Assembly: GCA_902806575.1 (NCBI GenBank)
Contig: CADCXD010000019.1
Span: 1 to 64,000, forward strand
Length of the DNA: 64,000 bases
Direction of reading: 5' to 3'
DNA from: Jackrogersella multiformis
Lineage: Eukaryota > Ascomycota > Sordariomycetes > Xylariales > Hypoxylaceae
A model generated the notes under the pieces. That model had not been told where the DNA came from, ran no database searches, and saw nothing but the letters and a program-made list of their open reading frames with translations. Both the position numbers and the translations under genes were made by a program. Below, in pieces: positions 50,601 through 61,284 of the stretch. Numbering within the stretch: position 1 is the stretch's first letter; each line of letters starts with the position of its first letter.

Positions 50601-52520
50601 TTGCCTATAACGACCTTCTGTGCTGTAGTTGCAATCGTAGTGGTTGGTGCCATACCACCAAAGGCGAACGTTGCCTGCTGGACCATGCCTTTCTCATTTA
50701 GATGTACTCGAAAACCAGCAGTTACAATAGCAATGTCGTCGTCTTTCCTCTTAGCCTGCTTGTATGCCTTTGTTATCTCTAACGTGTCTGGGGGCGGTAG
50801 TGGTATTTTAATATGCGTGATCACACCGCTGGCAGGGAGCTGGGTTGTTCGATACTTGACGAAGAAGGTTGAAAGTGGTATCTCATAAGAACCCTCTCTC
50901 TTGGTTCTTATGATAACCATAGATCCCGCTGCTAACAGGGCTGGAGCAGCGTCCGAGATGGGGCTGGCAGTTGCAAGGTTTCCGGCCAAACTCGCTACAT
51001 TCCGAATCTGACGGCCCGCGAAATACCTGAGTTGCTTCCCAAGGGCCCTGAGCGCACTTGCTCTTGGTCCAAGTTTTAGGAACAGCGTAGCACATAACTC
51101 TTCTACCTTCGTTAGTGGCATGTTGCCTGGGATGGTCACTTCTGAGAGAGCTTGGAGCGCTTCATCATTTTTAGGCTCCTTGAAACTGGTAAGCTCCTCG
51201 ATGTCCGATGCGAAGACGCATACTCGATACTCGGACTTCTTGAAGCGAACTTCGATCTACTATCACATGAGCAAAGTCTACAGTAACAAGACTTGGGTGT
51301 TGATATAGCCATACTTGCGTCTCACTAGCACCCCCGATAATTTTGACAGACGGCCAAGCATCTTTTAGTTCGATTAGTTGTTCGAGGGTGGTTGGTTTAA
51401 ACCAAATCTTCCTTTCATTTCCAAAGCAAATGGGCTGCTGTTCATATTTCCAGAGAGCAGAGGGGAATATCAACTCCGCCGTAGGATCGTAAGGTGCAAA
51501 AGCGTTAGGCAAGGTCACATTTTCACTCGAGTTCATAGAAGTGGCTTGGGTGATGGCAGAACGTTGGGAAGAGATTTCGCCGATGCTACTCCCAGACGAT
51601 GACGTTGGTGAGTCTCGGCAGCACCCTCCTGGACGCCCGCAGGAGCCAGTGGAAGAGGTACGACATTCCTTTCCATTCAATGGTGTTCGTAGAAGCTCAT
51701 CAGAAACACCGTCGGTTATCAGGGGGGGGGAATCGGGTTCCTCGACCAAGTCGCCCTTCAAATCCTCCACAATGAATGTCTTGGCTGCCTCGAGTATCGG
51801 CTTGTAGCCAGTCTGCAGAAGTTGAGCATTCACAGTTCTTTAGAGGTGGCGGCGAAATAAACAGATACATACGCATCTACAAAGATTACCATCTAAATGC
51901 CCCTGCAATTCAACATCGGAAGCCGAAAGACGGAATTTCCCGTCCCGGTAAGAGTTTCTGACGAGTGCGTACAGACTCATAACTATTCCAGGCGTGCAGA
52001 AGCCGCATTGAGAGCCACTAGGCACCGGGGCTGAGGTTAGACCAGTAATAAGGGGGTTTGAGTCCCGAGAAAGTGTAACGACTTACTGCATCTTCGCTAT
52101 CCTCTCCTGCAAAGGATGTGGACGAGCAACCGTACCTAGGCCCTCGATGGTAATTAGGCTCTTCCCATCGACACCAACCAGCGGGAAGAGGCAGGCATTT
52201 ACGGCGATATGTTTCAATCGCCTCCCCTTTTCAACGGTCTGCAGAACAACAGTACAGGCACCACATCCGCCTTCGCCACATCCAAGCTTGGTCCCTTTCA
52301 AATTATCCTGGGCACGGATCCAGTCAAGGAGAACCCATTCGGGATCCGGGTTCGGGACTGTGACGCGGCGTCCATTGACAAAGAAACGTAGTTCAGAAGT
52401 CCTGTAAACTGACTGAATCAGAGGCGTTAGAGCTTCTGCAGCAGACGGAGCGAGGACAGGCTGAGGATGGGAGAATGGACCGGGAATTAGCGGCTTTGGG
52501 AGGACCTGGGCTGCTGCCAT
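47604..52520 (-). CDS. Xanthine dehydrogenase-type molybdenum hydroxylase (HxA or nicotinate hydroxylase HxnS)
   Basis: Ten exons on the minus strand: 52,520-52,087, 52,017-51,873, 51,812-51,315, 51,256-50,497, 50,442-48,963, 48,908-48,853, 48,721-48,380, 48,323-48,193, 48,142-47,992 and 47,932-47,604 (1,441 residues). The order is a plant-type 2Fe-2S domain (C81, C86, C89, C110), a second 2Fe-2S domain (HGSQCGFCTPG, LDGNLCRC with C191 and C193), an FAD domain (KIIGGASETQIEVRFK, RNVASLAGNLATASPISD) and two molybdopterin domains (LGGAYGGKESRST, TAFRGFGGPQ, HHGGTEMGQGLYTKM, and GIGEPPLF with the catalytic Glu at ~1371). A fungal insertion with several Cys (GSCGRPGGCCRD) lies in the FAD region. 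Such enzymes hydroxylate purines or, in HxnS, nicotinate. Sequence alone does not decide which; the neighbouring genes favour nicotinate. Intron 4 is 54 nt, has no stop and keeps frame, so it is easily missed. Confidence 0.93.
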
Positions 52521-53642
52521 GGCTTTACGAGACTTAGATGAGGCTGAGGTGTTGATGAACTATAGGTTTAATAGAGGCAGTGAGCTTTAGTTTTGTCTCA
52601 TTTCTTTTTGAGCCTAGGGGTTTAGGGGTCTAAGGGTTTTAGGGGTCTGGCTTTTCAGCTATCCATCTCTTCCCGTTGCTCGGATTGTAGTATGAAGACA
52701 TATATGGGCCATGACCAATATTGGAGCGTGTAAGCCGGAAAGATGTGGATAACTCGGGGGAGAGGTGATAGACGTTGGCTGGTTGGATGGTTGGATAGGA
52801 AGAATAGAATGATAAGGAGGTGTCGGGTCTACCCGAGCCTCCTTAACCTAACGCCCCTTCCCCTCCCCCCACTTTGATTGAAGCATCCGAGCATCGAGAT
52901 TTTAACTCGGTAACTATCTAGGTACCTAACTCTGCCCGTCCAATAGTAAAAATTATGTATAATTAGTGCCTAAGTAAATATAAAGTTAAAGTTCATCCTT
53001 CGTACATGAAAGGTGAGTATGTACTTAATTAACCTAGGTGCCTATGGTTATGGGGTAACCTTGGAGGTCTTTAACATCCTCCACTTATTAATCATTGCGT
53101 ACCTGGCATATGGATCCATGATACCTATGTACCTATGTACCTAGGCATTTAAGGTATCTAACGGTATTTACTCCACCCCCACTATTGAGAGTCTCCAACT
53201 TTACCCAGGTACATACCTACACTAGATATATGTTATATAGGTACCTGTAGTAGGAACTTAGGTACACTGGCCTACCTTCTCCTATACCTCCTGTACTTCC
53301 TATACTTCCTATACCCCTATCCTACGTACGTACGTACTTGTTGAGGTTATCCCACTTTACGACCCGGTAATCGTATCAAACGCTCGAAGCTACAGGTAAA
53401 CTACCCAACGCAGATATTCGACATTCGTTCTTGTTATTACCTAAGACGACCGAAAGCGGCATCATACGGATTTAGTACAAACACCCAATTCTCTATATTT
53501 CTTAGTTTTGGGTTCTGTTGAGTAAGTAGAACTCTTACAGAACTCTTACAGAAATTTCTTTGAAGAGCATCATCATTCAGCCACGAACTATCAGATCTAC
53601 TTGATCTGCTAGATCTCAATCTTCAGGAATACCACCGCAGCA
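52521..53642. promoter_or_regulatory. Shared divergent promoter region of hydroxylase and Old Yellow Enzyme genes
   Basis: The 1.1-kb region separates two divergent start codons. It contains HGATAR-type GATA-factor sites at 52,766 (TGATAG), 52,810 (TGATAA), 52,914 (AGATAG on the minus strand) and 53,588 (TGATAG on the minus strand), plus palindromic ACCTAGGT repeats (about 53,030-53,040, 53,125-53,150 and 53,210-53,265). GATA sites are common by chance, but nitrogen control by AreA-type factors is known for purine and nicotinate use. Confidence 0.45.
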
Positions 53643-54953
53643 ATGTCAACCCCGACGTTCGCGCCTCTGAAGGACACGAAGCTCTTCACTCCCGTCAAGA
53701 TAGGGAATTATGAGCTCCAGCATCGAATTGTCCAGGCGCCATGTACTCGGATGAGAGGTGTCAAGGAGGCCGATGGCATCAACGTCCCCGGCGATTTGAT
53801 GGTGAACTATTACGGTTCGCGTGCCACTAAGGGCGGCTTGCAAATCGCCGAGGCCACTGATATCTCTCTTTATGCTTCTGGCTACCCTGGTATCCCCGGT
53901 ATATTCACCTCTTCTCAGATATCTGGCTGGAAGAAAGTCACCGATGCTGTCCATGCCAAGGGAGGTTTCATATTCTTGCAGATCTGGCACACTGGTCGGG
54001 CATCACCTCCATCATTCCGGGGAGGGAATCAGACGATAAGTTCCAGCAACCATCCTATGGACGGCGCCTGGCTTGACGGGATATCCTGCGCGTCTAGCCC
54101 CCCGAAGCCCATGACGGTGGACGAAATCCGGGCCGTCGTTCAAGATTTCGCAGAAGCCGCGAAGAACGCCGTCCAGGCAGGGTTCGACGGAGTAGAAATT
54201 CATAGTACGTAGAGTAACCCTCTCGACGGCTACCACTGTCTGATCAACCGGCTCATAATTTCCCATAGGCGCTAATGGTTACCTCCTGGAACAATTTCTT
54301 CACGATAACGTCAATGACCGGACTGATGATTATGGCGGATCAATACAAAACCGGTGCAAGTTCCCCTTAGAAGTTCTGAAAGCTGTCTGCGATGCAATCG
54401 GTCCCGAGAAGGTCGGAATCCGGCTAAGTCCTTGGAACTATTTCCAATCTACCGAGGATAGTAATAGATTAGATCATTGGTCTTATCTGTGTGAGCAACT
54501 AGCTGCTTTGCCGGAAGGCCAGAGACCGGCTTACGTCCACATGTAAGAGATACATTGATGACATTGCACTTCGAGACGCGAGTTAATATCCACCACAGGG
54601 TTGAGCCACGATTTGACGAGGTCTTGGACGAGCAGCAGAAGATCAAGTCACTTGCCAACGACGGCAAGGAATCTAGCGTTTCACTATTGCCATTCAGGAG
54701 CATACTTCAGAAGAGTGGTATCCTGTTTCTGAGTACTGGCTGTTTCAATTGGGAAAATGCCGTCCCTAAGTTGGAGTCTGGAGCTACAGATCTCGTCTGC
54801 TTTGGAAGGTGGTTCATTTCAAACCCCGATTTGCCCAAAAAGCTCGCGGACGGAATCCCCTTTACCAAATATGACCGGTCGACCTTCTACTTCACGGCTC
54901 CTCCAGAGAAGGGATACACGGATTACCCCATCTACACTGCGGAGGCTGCTTGA
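53643..54953 (+). CDS. Old Yellow Enzyme-type FMN oxidoreductase (HxnT-like)
   Basis: Three exons, 53,643-54,204, 54,269-54,542 and 54,599-54,953 (396 residues). It has the family features of the TIM-barrel enoate reductases: LFTPVKIGNYELQHRIVQAP near the start, the active-site set H187, N190 and Y192 in HSANGYLLEQF (joined across intron 1), the RLSPWNYFQ strand and the FMN-phosphate segment FGRWFISNPDL near the C-terminus. The usual AGGF loop is replaced by STGCFNWENA. These enzymes use NAD(P)H and FMN to reduce activated double bonds. It lies head-to-head with the molybdenum hydroxylase gene and tail-to-tail, 122 bp apart, with a FAD monooxygenase gene. HxnT of Aspergillus is a family member in the nicotinate cluster; assignment to that role is inference from context. 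Confidence 0.93.
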
Positions 54954-55075
54954 TTTCCGAGTATCACGTAGAGTAACAGGATTGATCCAAAAGTTGGCGG
55001 CAAGGAGGTAGGAAGTATAGATAGTCTAAATTAAACGAAGCAGGAATTATGGTACATGTAAAGGATTCTGCTATG

Positions 55076-56679
55076 CTATAGAAGTGGGCGTGATTTATCT
55101 TCCCCCCGGATTTGCTCCCATTTGTGTTCTAGGTCCTTCTCGAGGTCATACGTCAGCAGCCAGCCTCCAACGCCATAGTACCTCCAAGGCAACGGGTCAT
55201 CCCCAGACTCTGCCCGTGGCTGCGCAAGAGTCTCCGGGCTCTTGAATAACTGCTCATCAATTTCCCCGAACATCTTAAGTTTCCTATCTCTCTCCCTTTG
55301 TTCTTCGCCATCGTGGATGTGGTACATGTATTGTTGGAAATTGCCCCTCTCGACTACTCTCTCGGTTCTCTCTTTTCGGCACTCCTCGTACACTCTGAGT
55401 GCGTGTAGTTTTTTTTCGCGGGATTTGTCAGTTATCCTGGAGAGACACAAGCCTAAGGCAGCGCCATCTTCGAGAGCCATACCACAACCGCCTGAGACGA
55501 ATTGTTAGTCCACCAGCAAGATGCATAGGCTCTCTTATATATATATTTATATATTACGTAGGGAGTCTAAATAAATATTGGTCGGATACAATGGAAGAGG
55601 TCAACTCACTCGCGAGGTATGGAAGTGTTGCGTGGACTGCATCTCCCAATAGTGTTAGAGTCCCCGACTCGTGGGTCCATCGCTCTAGATTAGGGCGGAT
55701 GCAGAGTTTCCACTTCTGGACCGACTGGCAAAGTCTCAAGATCTTACCTATCCTTGGATCCCAATCTTTGTATAAGGCTTGCATCTCTTCCACGTTTCCA
55801 TCTACGGTCATGGAAGCTTCAGGCATGTCATCCGGGACTAGCAAGACCATGTTGAACAACTCCCCGCCTCTGAGGACATAGTTTACAGCGTGAGCGTCGG
55901 GTCCTATCCAATAGTTTACCTGGGGATCCTGAATGAAATGTCGTAATTCAGGATCATCCAGCATATCCTTTGCGTTAATAAGTAACCTGTAGGCAAGGTC
56001 TCCCGTGGCCAAGGGGGGGTCTGGCTTGCCGAGGAGAATCTCGCGCAACTGCGATGAGATGCCATCTGCTCCAACAATCAAGTCCGCAGACATAGTCCTC
56101 CCGTCACTCAGCACGGCGGTTGCCGTCAGCCCGTCTCGAGCATACTCGATCTCCTGGACTCTGGACCTGACGTGAAGCTCCGCTCCGAGCTCAACAGCTC
56201 TGTCTAGGAGACAGCGATGCAAATTGGCCCTATGGAAATCCCAGAAAGGGGTACCCAGGGCCTGCGCATAAGCATGGAGGTCCATCATGGACAGGTGATT
56301 TCCTTTCCAGCCGATCATGTTGGCGTACCGAGGCATTGTCGCATGCTTGGCAATCTTATCTTCGAGTCCCCAAGAGATCAATATCCTCGAAGAGTTAGGT
56401 AAGACTTGAATACCTGCACCTATTTCGCCGATCTCAGACGCGCTCTCGAGCACGGTCACATTGTGTCCTGCTAGGAGTATAGAAATGGCCGCGCCGAGGC
56501 CACCGAGGCCAGCACCTACTATGATGACCTAAGATGAAATTTAACACTTTACTTTGATCTCATCAATTTGATCATGGGGGGTTTCTGCCCGGGACGCTTA
56601 AGTTTCTACTTACGTCTAGTTTGCTCGAGGGATCCCTCTCGATCTTCTGCGACACCTTGGGAGGAGATCTGGGTGACAT
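55076..56679 (-). CDS. FAD-dependent monooxygenase, salicylate hydroxylase type (HxnX-like)
   Basis: Three exons on the minus strand, 56,679-56,614, 56,528-55,610 and 55,491-55,076 (466 residues). It shows all three flavin-hydroxylase motifs: the GxGxxG dinucleotide fold VIIVGAGLGGLGAAI (residues 23-37, just after intron 1), the DG motif IVGADGISSQL (~173-183) and the GD motif LLGDAVHATLPYLAS (~316-330), the last joined across the 117-nt intron to GCGMALEDGAALG. The length is typical of group A single-component aromatic hydroxylases such as salicylate and 6-hydroxynicotinate monooxygenases. In an hxn-type pathway it would hydroxylate 6-hydroxynicotinate, but the substrate is not readable from sequence. 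It is divergent with the C2H2 regulator gene. Confidence 0.92.
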
Positions 56680-57694
56680 TTGTGAAGTTGATGTTATTGG
56701 CGTGCGTATAGTCGACGAACCTGTTACCGATGGAACGGGGATGTTGGGATAGTATGTCTAATGCGTTTATAGCCAGATATTTATAGCCAGATATTTATAG
56801 CCAGATATTTATAGCCAGATTTAAAACGATGAAGTCATATTCATTCTCAAACGAAAAACAACTAAATAGGCGAGTCAAGATATTTCGCCTCCAGGGGGGA
56901 ATACAAGAGAAAATACCACAAGTAGGTAATTTGGGTACATATGTAGGCACCCTACCGATTTGTTCTTAACGGTCATTCTTACTTACATACCTATAGGTAG
57001 CTTAGGTAACTTAGGTAAGTAGGTACAACATCCAAATATACCGACTTACATTACCTATCTAGCCAGGTACATACATCATGTAGGCATGTATGACATTAGA
57101 GGTAGGTAAGATAAGTCAGGGAATGGTAACGGTAACGGTAGCGGTAAAAGTAAGTTTGGGAATTAACATAATAAATTGGGTATAGCTCTGATGCACAATG
57201 CTTCAATGTTCTTATCTCCAGCCGGCAACCTCCCCACTCTTATCAGTACCTATACAATAAGTAGCATCCATTAAGAGGTGCATTAACAAAGGTGGGATGA
57301 CAGGATGCGCTTGGGTACATAACCTGACATAATCATGATAGGTAAGTTTCGGTACCTTAGGTAGGTATACTAGAGTACCTAGGTAGGTCCTAGGCATGAT
57401 ACCATTGTGAATTTCACTACGGTACGGGCTACCTACCTACTCTCTCACTTTCTCATGTTACTTACCTTAACCCCCTTTACTACCCTTTACCCTCCCCCTC
57501 TTTTTCTCTTCTCTTCTCTCCTCTTCCCCTCCACCTCCCCCTCTACTCGGAATCTTCTTAAGGGATAATTTAGGAGAATGGGGGCCATCCATCTTTCGAA
57601 GGACTCCACTTGACTCGACACACTCTTCTGAAAGTGGTGAAAGTGAATCTAACTGTTATATGTTCTATGTTACTATTGATAGGTACTGGCTAAG
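56680..57694. promoter_or_regulatory. Shared divergent promoter region of FAD monooxygenase and C2H2 regulator genes
   Basis: The 1.0-kb region separates two divergent starts. It holds a four-fold 14-bp tandem repeat (56,766-56,822, separate entry), palindromic ACCTAGGT-type repeats (about 56,985-57,030 and 57,350-57,390), HGATAR sites (AGATAA at 57,109; TGATAG at 57,677, only 18 bp before the regulator's ATG; minus-strand sites near 57,212 and 57,239), and a long pyrimidine tract (57,480-57,545) of the kind common ahead of fungal start sites. Confidence 0.45.
56766..56822. repeat. Four-copy 14-bp tandem repeat
   Basis: The unit TTATAGCCAGATAT is repeated head to tail four times, the last copy running into TTAAAAC. 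It lies ~90-140 bp upstream of the FAD monooxygenase start codon, so it is in its promoter or 5' leader. It could be a multi-site binding array or a neutral minisatellite. Confidence 0.85.
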
Positions 57695-60600
57695 ATGCAG
57701 CGATCTAAGCGTAGTAGAGTGAAGGATAAGGATGACGATAGCGCCAAGCGACTGTTCGCTTGTTCTCACGAAGGGTGCGGGAAAACCTTCTCGCGGTCTG
57801 AGCACCTTCATCGTCACCAGAAGAACCACGTGGAAGGGGATGCAACTTGTCCGCGTTGTCGCGCTCACTTCAAGCGTCAGGACCTTCTCGGTGAGAGCTC
57901 CTTGACCCCGATGTCAACTCTCTGTCCACCTCCGCTCCGCTCCGCTCTCACCGGGGACTGACATGATGATGTAGAGAGGCATATGAGCCGTCATAGACAG
58001 AAGGATGAGGAAGCTGGCGGCCAAGGTATCGGTACCTTGAACACGCGTAAGCGTATGTGGAAAGACCACGACGGACGAATTGTCCAGAAGAAGCCCGCCG
58101 AGCATATGAGCCTTACTGGCGACAATCTTAGTACTGGTACCGACCTAGGAGCGTCGTTCGCCTCTCAGGTAGAAGGGCCTATTTCACCTCCCGTGTCATC
58201 CGATAACTCAGATCTCCCTAGCGACAGCGACCCGACACATGCCGCATTTGCTAGTGACCATAGTATCTTACCGCATTACCCCTTGCCGGCCGGCCAGTTT
58301 GACTCTCAGGGTCAAAATGGGTATTGGATTCCGCCTGAGACATCGCAATCTCAGAGCACCACATCTCCTTGCCTCGATATAAATTATGACGAAGTCTTCC
58401 AGCCGGATACTGCAAATTCCTTCAATAATCCCTACACGACACAAATCAACTATGATTGGCTTTTTAGTTTAGATAATAGCTTTTCCAGCACTGCCGTTTC
58501 GCAGAACCCGTATGTCCCCACCACGTCTATAGCCTCGTACTCGTACGGTATGCAGCAGCCTGCATCTATGGGCTTCGCCCAGACCAATCCCTCGACAGAG
58601 GCTAGGCAATACGGCAGTAGTACGGCTGAGAGCCCCATCACATCTATGAACTCGCTCGATTATATGCGCTCCAGTGGAAGCACGCACAGTACAACGAGCC
58701 CCAGTGTATCCGAAGGTGCCACGTTCACTCTCTCGCCACCGGTGAAAGAAGTGCCCCCTAAAGGTACTAGAAATAATTCTGACTTAGAATTCGAACGTCC
58801 CCTAGCTGCCCTACAGCCGTCGAATCAACTTCCATTTATAGACGGCTTTGCTTATAATCAGATGCTGGAGACAATTAAAGATACAAGACCGTTAGCACCC
58901 GACGGGTCTCTTCTAGATATCAATCATCCACTACTGTCCCATCCTTCAGTACAGTCGTATTGCGACTTATACTTCACAAGGTTCAATTCCGCATATCCTC
59001 TAATTCACCAATCGACCTTTCAACCTGGTCAGACGGAATCCTTGCTACTTTTATCTATAATCATACTTGGAGCTACCTGTGAGTAACTAAAGAGCTTTGT
59101 ATTTCTCGCCTAAATCCGTATCAAAGTCGGATTAGTCCTCGAACCCCTTTAAGAGTCAGTGCTCGTGGGACATGCCTAATCCCTTATTGCCCTCCCCTCT
59201 CATTATATCAACTTCAACAAGCAATTACTGACTCTTATCATCTTAGACTCCGAGAAGGAAGCACATAAACTAGCTGTTTGTATACATGATGTAATTCGTC
59301 CTGCGAGTAAGTCCTTTCAGTTGCTTCTCAACCCCCCCTCTTTCCATTTATGCGTATAAACTACACTTTTAGGGCTGGCGAGGTATATGCTGACTTGAAG
59401 TTTTCCTAGTATTCTCTCATGCAAGTTTCAATCCTAAACCAGACCTTTGGATGCTTCAGACTATTCTGTTGGTTGAGTGTTTTGGCAAGAGTCGAGCGGG
59501 TCAAAAACAGCACGATATGAGCCACCTCTTTCATGGGATGTTGATAAATCTAATTAGGCGGTCTGACTGCCAATCGATTCGGCCAATTCGACCTCACGAA
59601 GACGACCGCAACAGGGAACCGATGGGTGATCATGGTTGGAGGCAATGGGCAGAAGCCGAAGAGAAGAAAAGGTCGGTGCTCCATTGTCCTGCTCCTTGGA
59701 TCGACGTGGTGAACTAAAGTAATCTCACAGGCTGGCCCTCCTATGCTTTATGTGGGATACCCAACATGCTGTCCTCTTCTGCCAGTCTCTGTGCATGTCG
59801 GCCTTCGAACTTAGACTACCTCTGCCCTGTAATCAGGCGTTATGGGAGGCGCCTACAGCCGCGGAGTGGTCACGTCTCTCACTCTTCACTGCCCCTGAGC
59901 CGATGTATCTTCTGGCATTGAAATCTTATATAGCACATGACGCGCACCGGGTTCATCGTCTTAATAGTCTCTCGCGTATCATAGTTTTTCACGGCCTGAT
60001 GTCCATCTTTTGGGATATGCGGCGGCGGGATCAAACTAGCCTAGGTGTCATATCCTCGCAGGGCGGACGCTGGCAGAACCGCCTTGGAGCCGCCTACGAG
60101 GCTTGGAAAGTGGATTTTGACAGTTTCTGTCTTCGCCTGTCGGATCGAACATTTGCGGAGATGAGCAAGGGCGCCGTTCCCGAGAATGCCAAAGTCGAGC
60201 TTGATGTCTGGCGTACCGCTTATGTGGCGGTCTACCATGCCGCCCATGTGCTACTGCACTCCGAATTCCTCGATATTCAGATATTCGCAGGCGCGCGGCA
60301 GATCTTAGGCCGCTCGGTTCAGAGGGCCGATTTTATACGCTCGGAAAAGGTGATAAAACAATGGGCCACCGGCCCTGCCGGTTCCGAAAATGCCGAGGAA
60401 TCCGTGGACGCAGCATCGGCGGCATGGCACGCAGCTCAGCTGCTTCAAAATGCATCACAGACCCTCGTAGACTTCGATTCGATGGGCTTATTTCATGTGC
60501 CATGGTGCCTATACTTAGCCACCTTAACGATATGGATATTTCACCATACCGGTCCGAAGGGAATCGGCTCCGGCCCGGAGGATGACAGTGAACTGGTCTG

Positions 60601-60823
60601 GGATGCCCAGGCGGAGATGCGTGCCATAGTACACTCGATGGTGGAAGCAGGGGTCGAGGGTCTGCCTCAAATTCAGGGGCTCAAGCGGACTGGTGGGTTG
60701 GTATGGGTCATGGTAGAGGTTTTGAGTAAGGTCCGCTGGGGTATCGTCCACGCCGGTGTCACCGTGCTCAGAGGTCTGATTCCGTGGAGACTGATATGCC
60801 AGTTTGAGGATGCAGCTGCTTGA
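57695..60823 (+). CDS. C2H2 zinc-finger transcription factor with fungal-specific domain (HxnR-like)
   Basis: Five exons, 57,695-57,890, 57,975-59,078, 59,247-59,306, 59,410-59,671 and 59,731-60,823 (904 residues). There are two C2H2 fingers: C23, C28, H41, H45 (CSHEGCGKTFSRSEHLHRH) and C52, C55, H68, H72 (CPRCRAHFKRQDLLERH), the second completed only after intron 1. A serine/proline-rich linker follows, then from about residue 330 the fungal transcription-factor domain (FIDGFAYNQML, SYCDLYFTRFNSAYPLIHQ, SLLLLSIIILGATYSEKE, DLWMLQTILLVECFG). The C2H2-plus-fungal-domain architecture is the one reported for HxnR, the pathway activator of nicotinate use in Aspergillus nidulans. Its position between two candidate catabolic monooxygenase genes supports that role. 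The four introns all keep frame. Confidence 0.92.
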
Positions 60824-61284
60824 GCGTACGAACGTCCTTAGGTACCTAGGTTATAGTGAGCAGGGGTTTCTCCCTTAAGGAACAGATATGAGCGATAGTA
60901 TGAATAAGATATACCAAACTTACCTGAACCGGATTGACTGAGGCCGAGGATCCCAACTTATGTACTACATGTACCGCGATGCAGGTTAGTCTCCGCGGAC
61001 GACCCGATTTACCTAGACGTCAAGCATTTACAATGTACTGATACTAATTAGCTACTAGCTACACACTACGATGAGCCGAGTAATTCTATATAGGGATAGA
61101 AAACCTGGTGATCAAGGTCACTCTAAGAAATGGACATGTGAATTGAGAGAACATATATCCCGCAGATGAGCTACCGAGTATAAAATATACCATACAACTC
61201 GCCGAAATTATGATAAAGAAACCCCCCCCACAGAAATCGTCAAGTAGTTATGCCGCGTATCATCTTAGTCGTCCATGCTGCTCA
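60824..61284. other. Convergent 3' intergenic region
   Basis: About 460 bp between the 3' ends of the C2H2 regulator and the phenol-hydroxylase-type gene. It has one palindromic repeat (TTAGGTACCTAGGTTA at ~60,839) and a poly-C run near 61,224. I see no gene. Confidence 0.55.

Noticed and set aside
47604..52520. Several separate genes on the minus strand
   Set aside because: The open frames join through GT-AG introns with matching phase into one xanthine-dehydrogenase-type protein in the expected domain order.
56766..56822. AreA (GATA) binding array in the 14-bp repeat
   Set aside because: Each unit contains AGATAT, which does not fit HGATAR (needs A or G after GATA).
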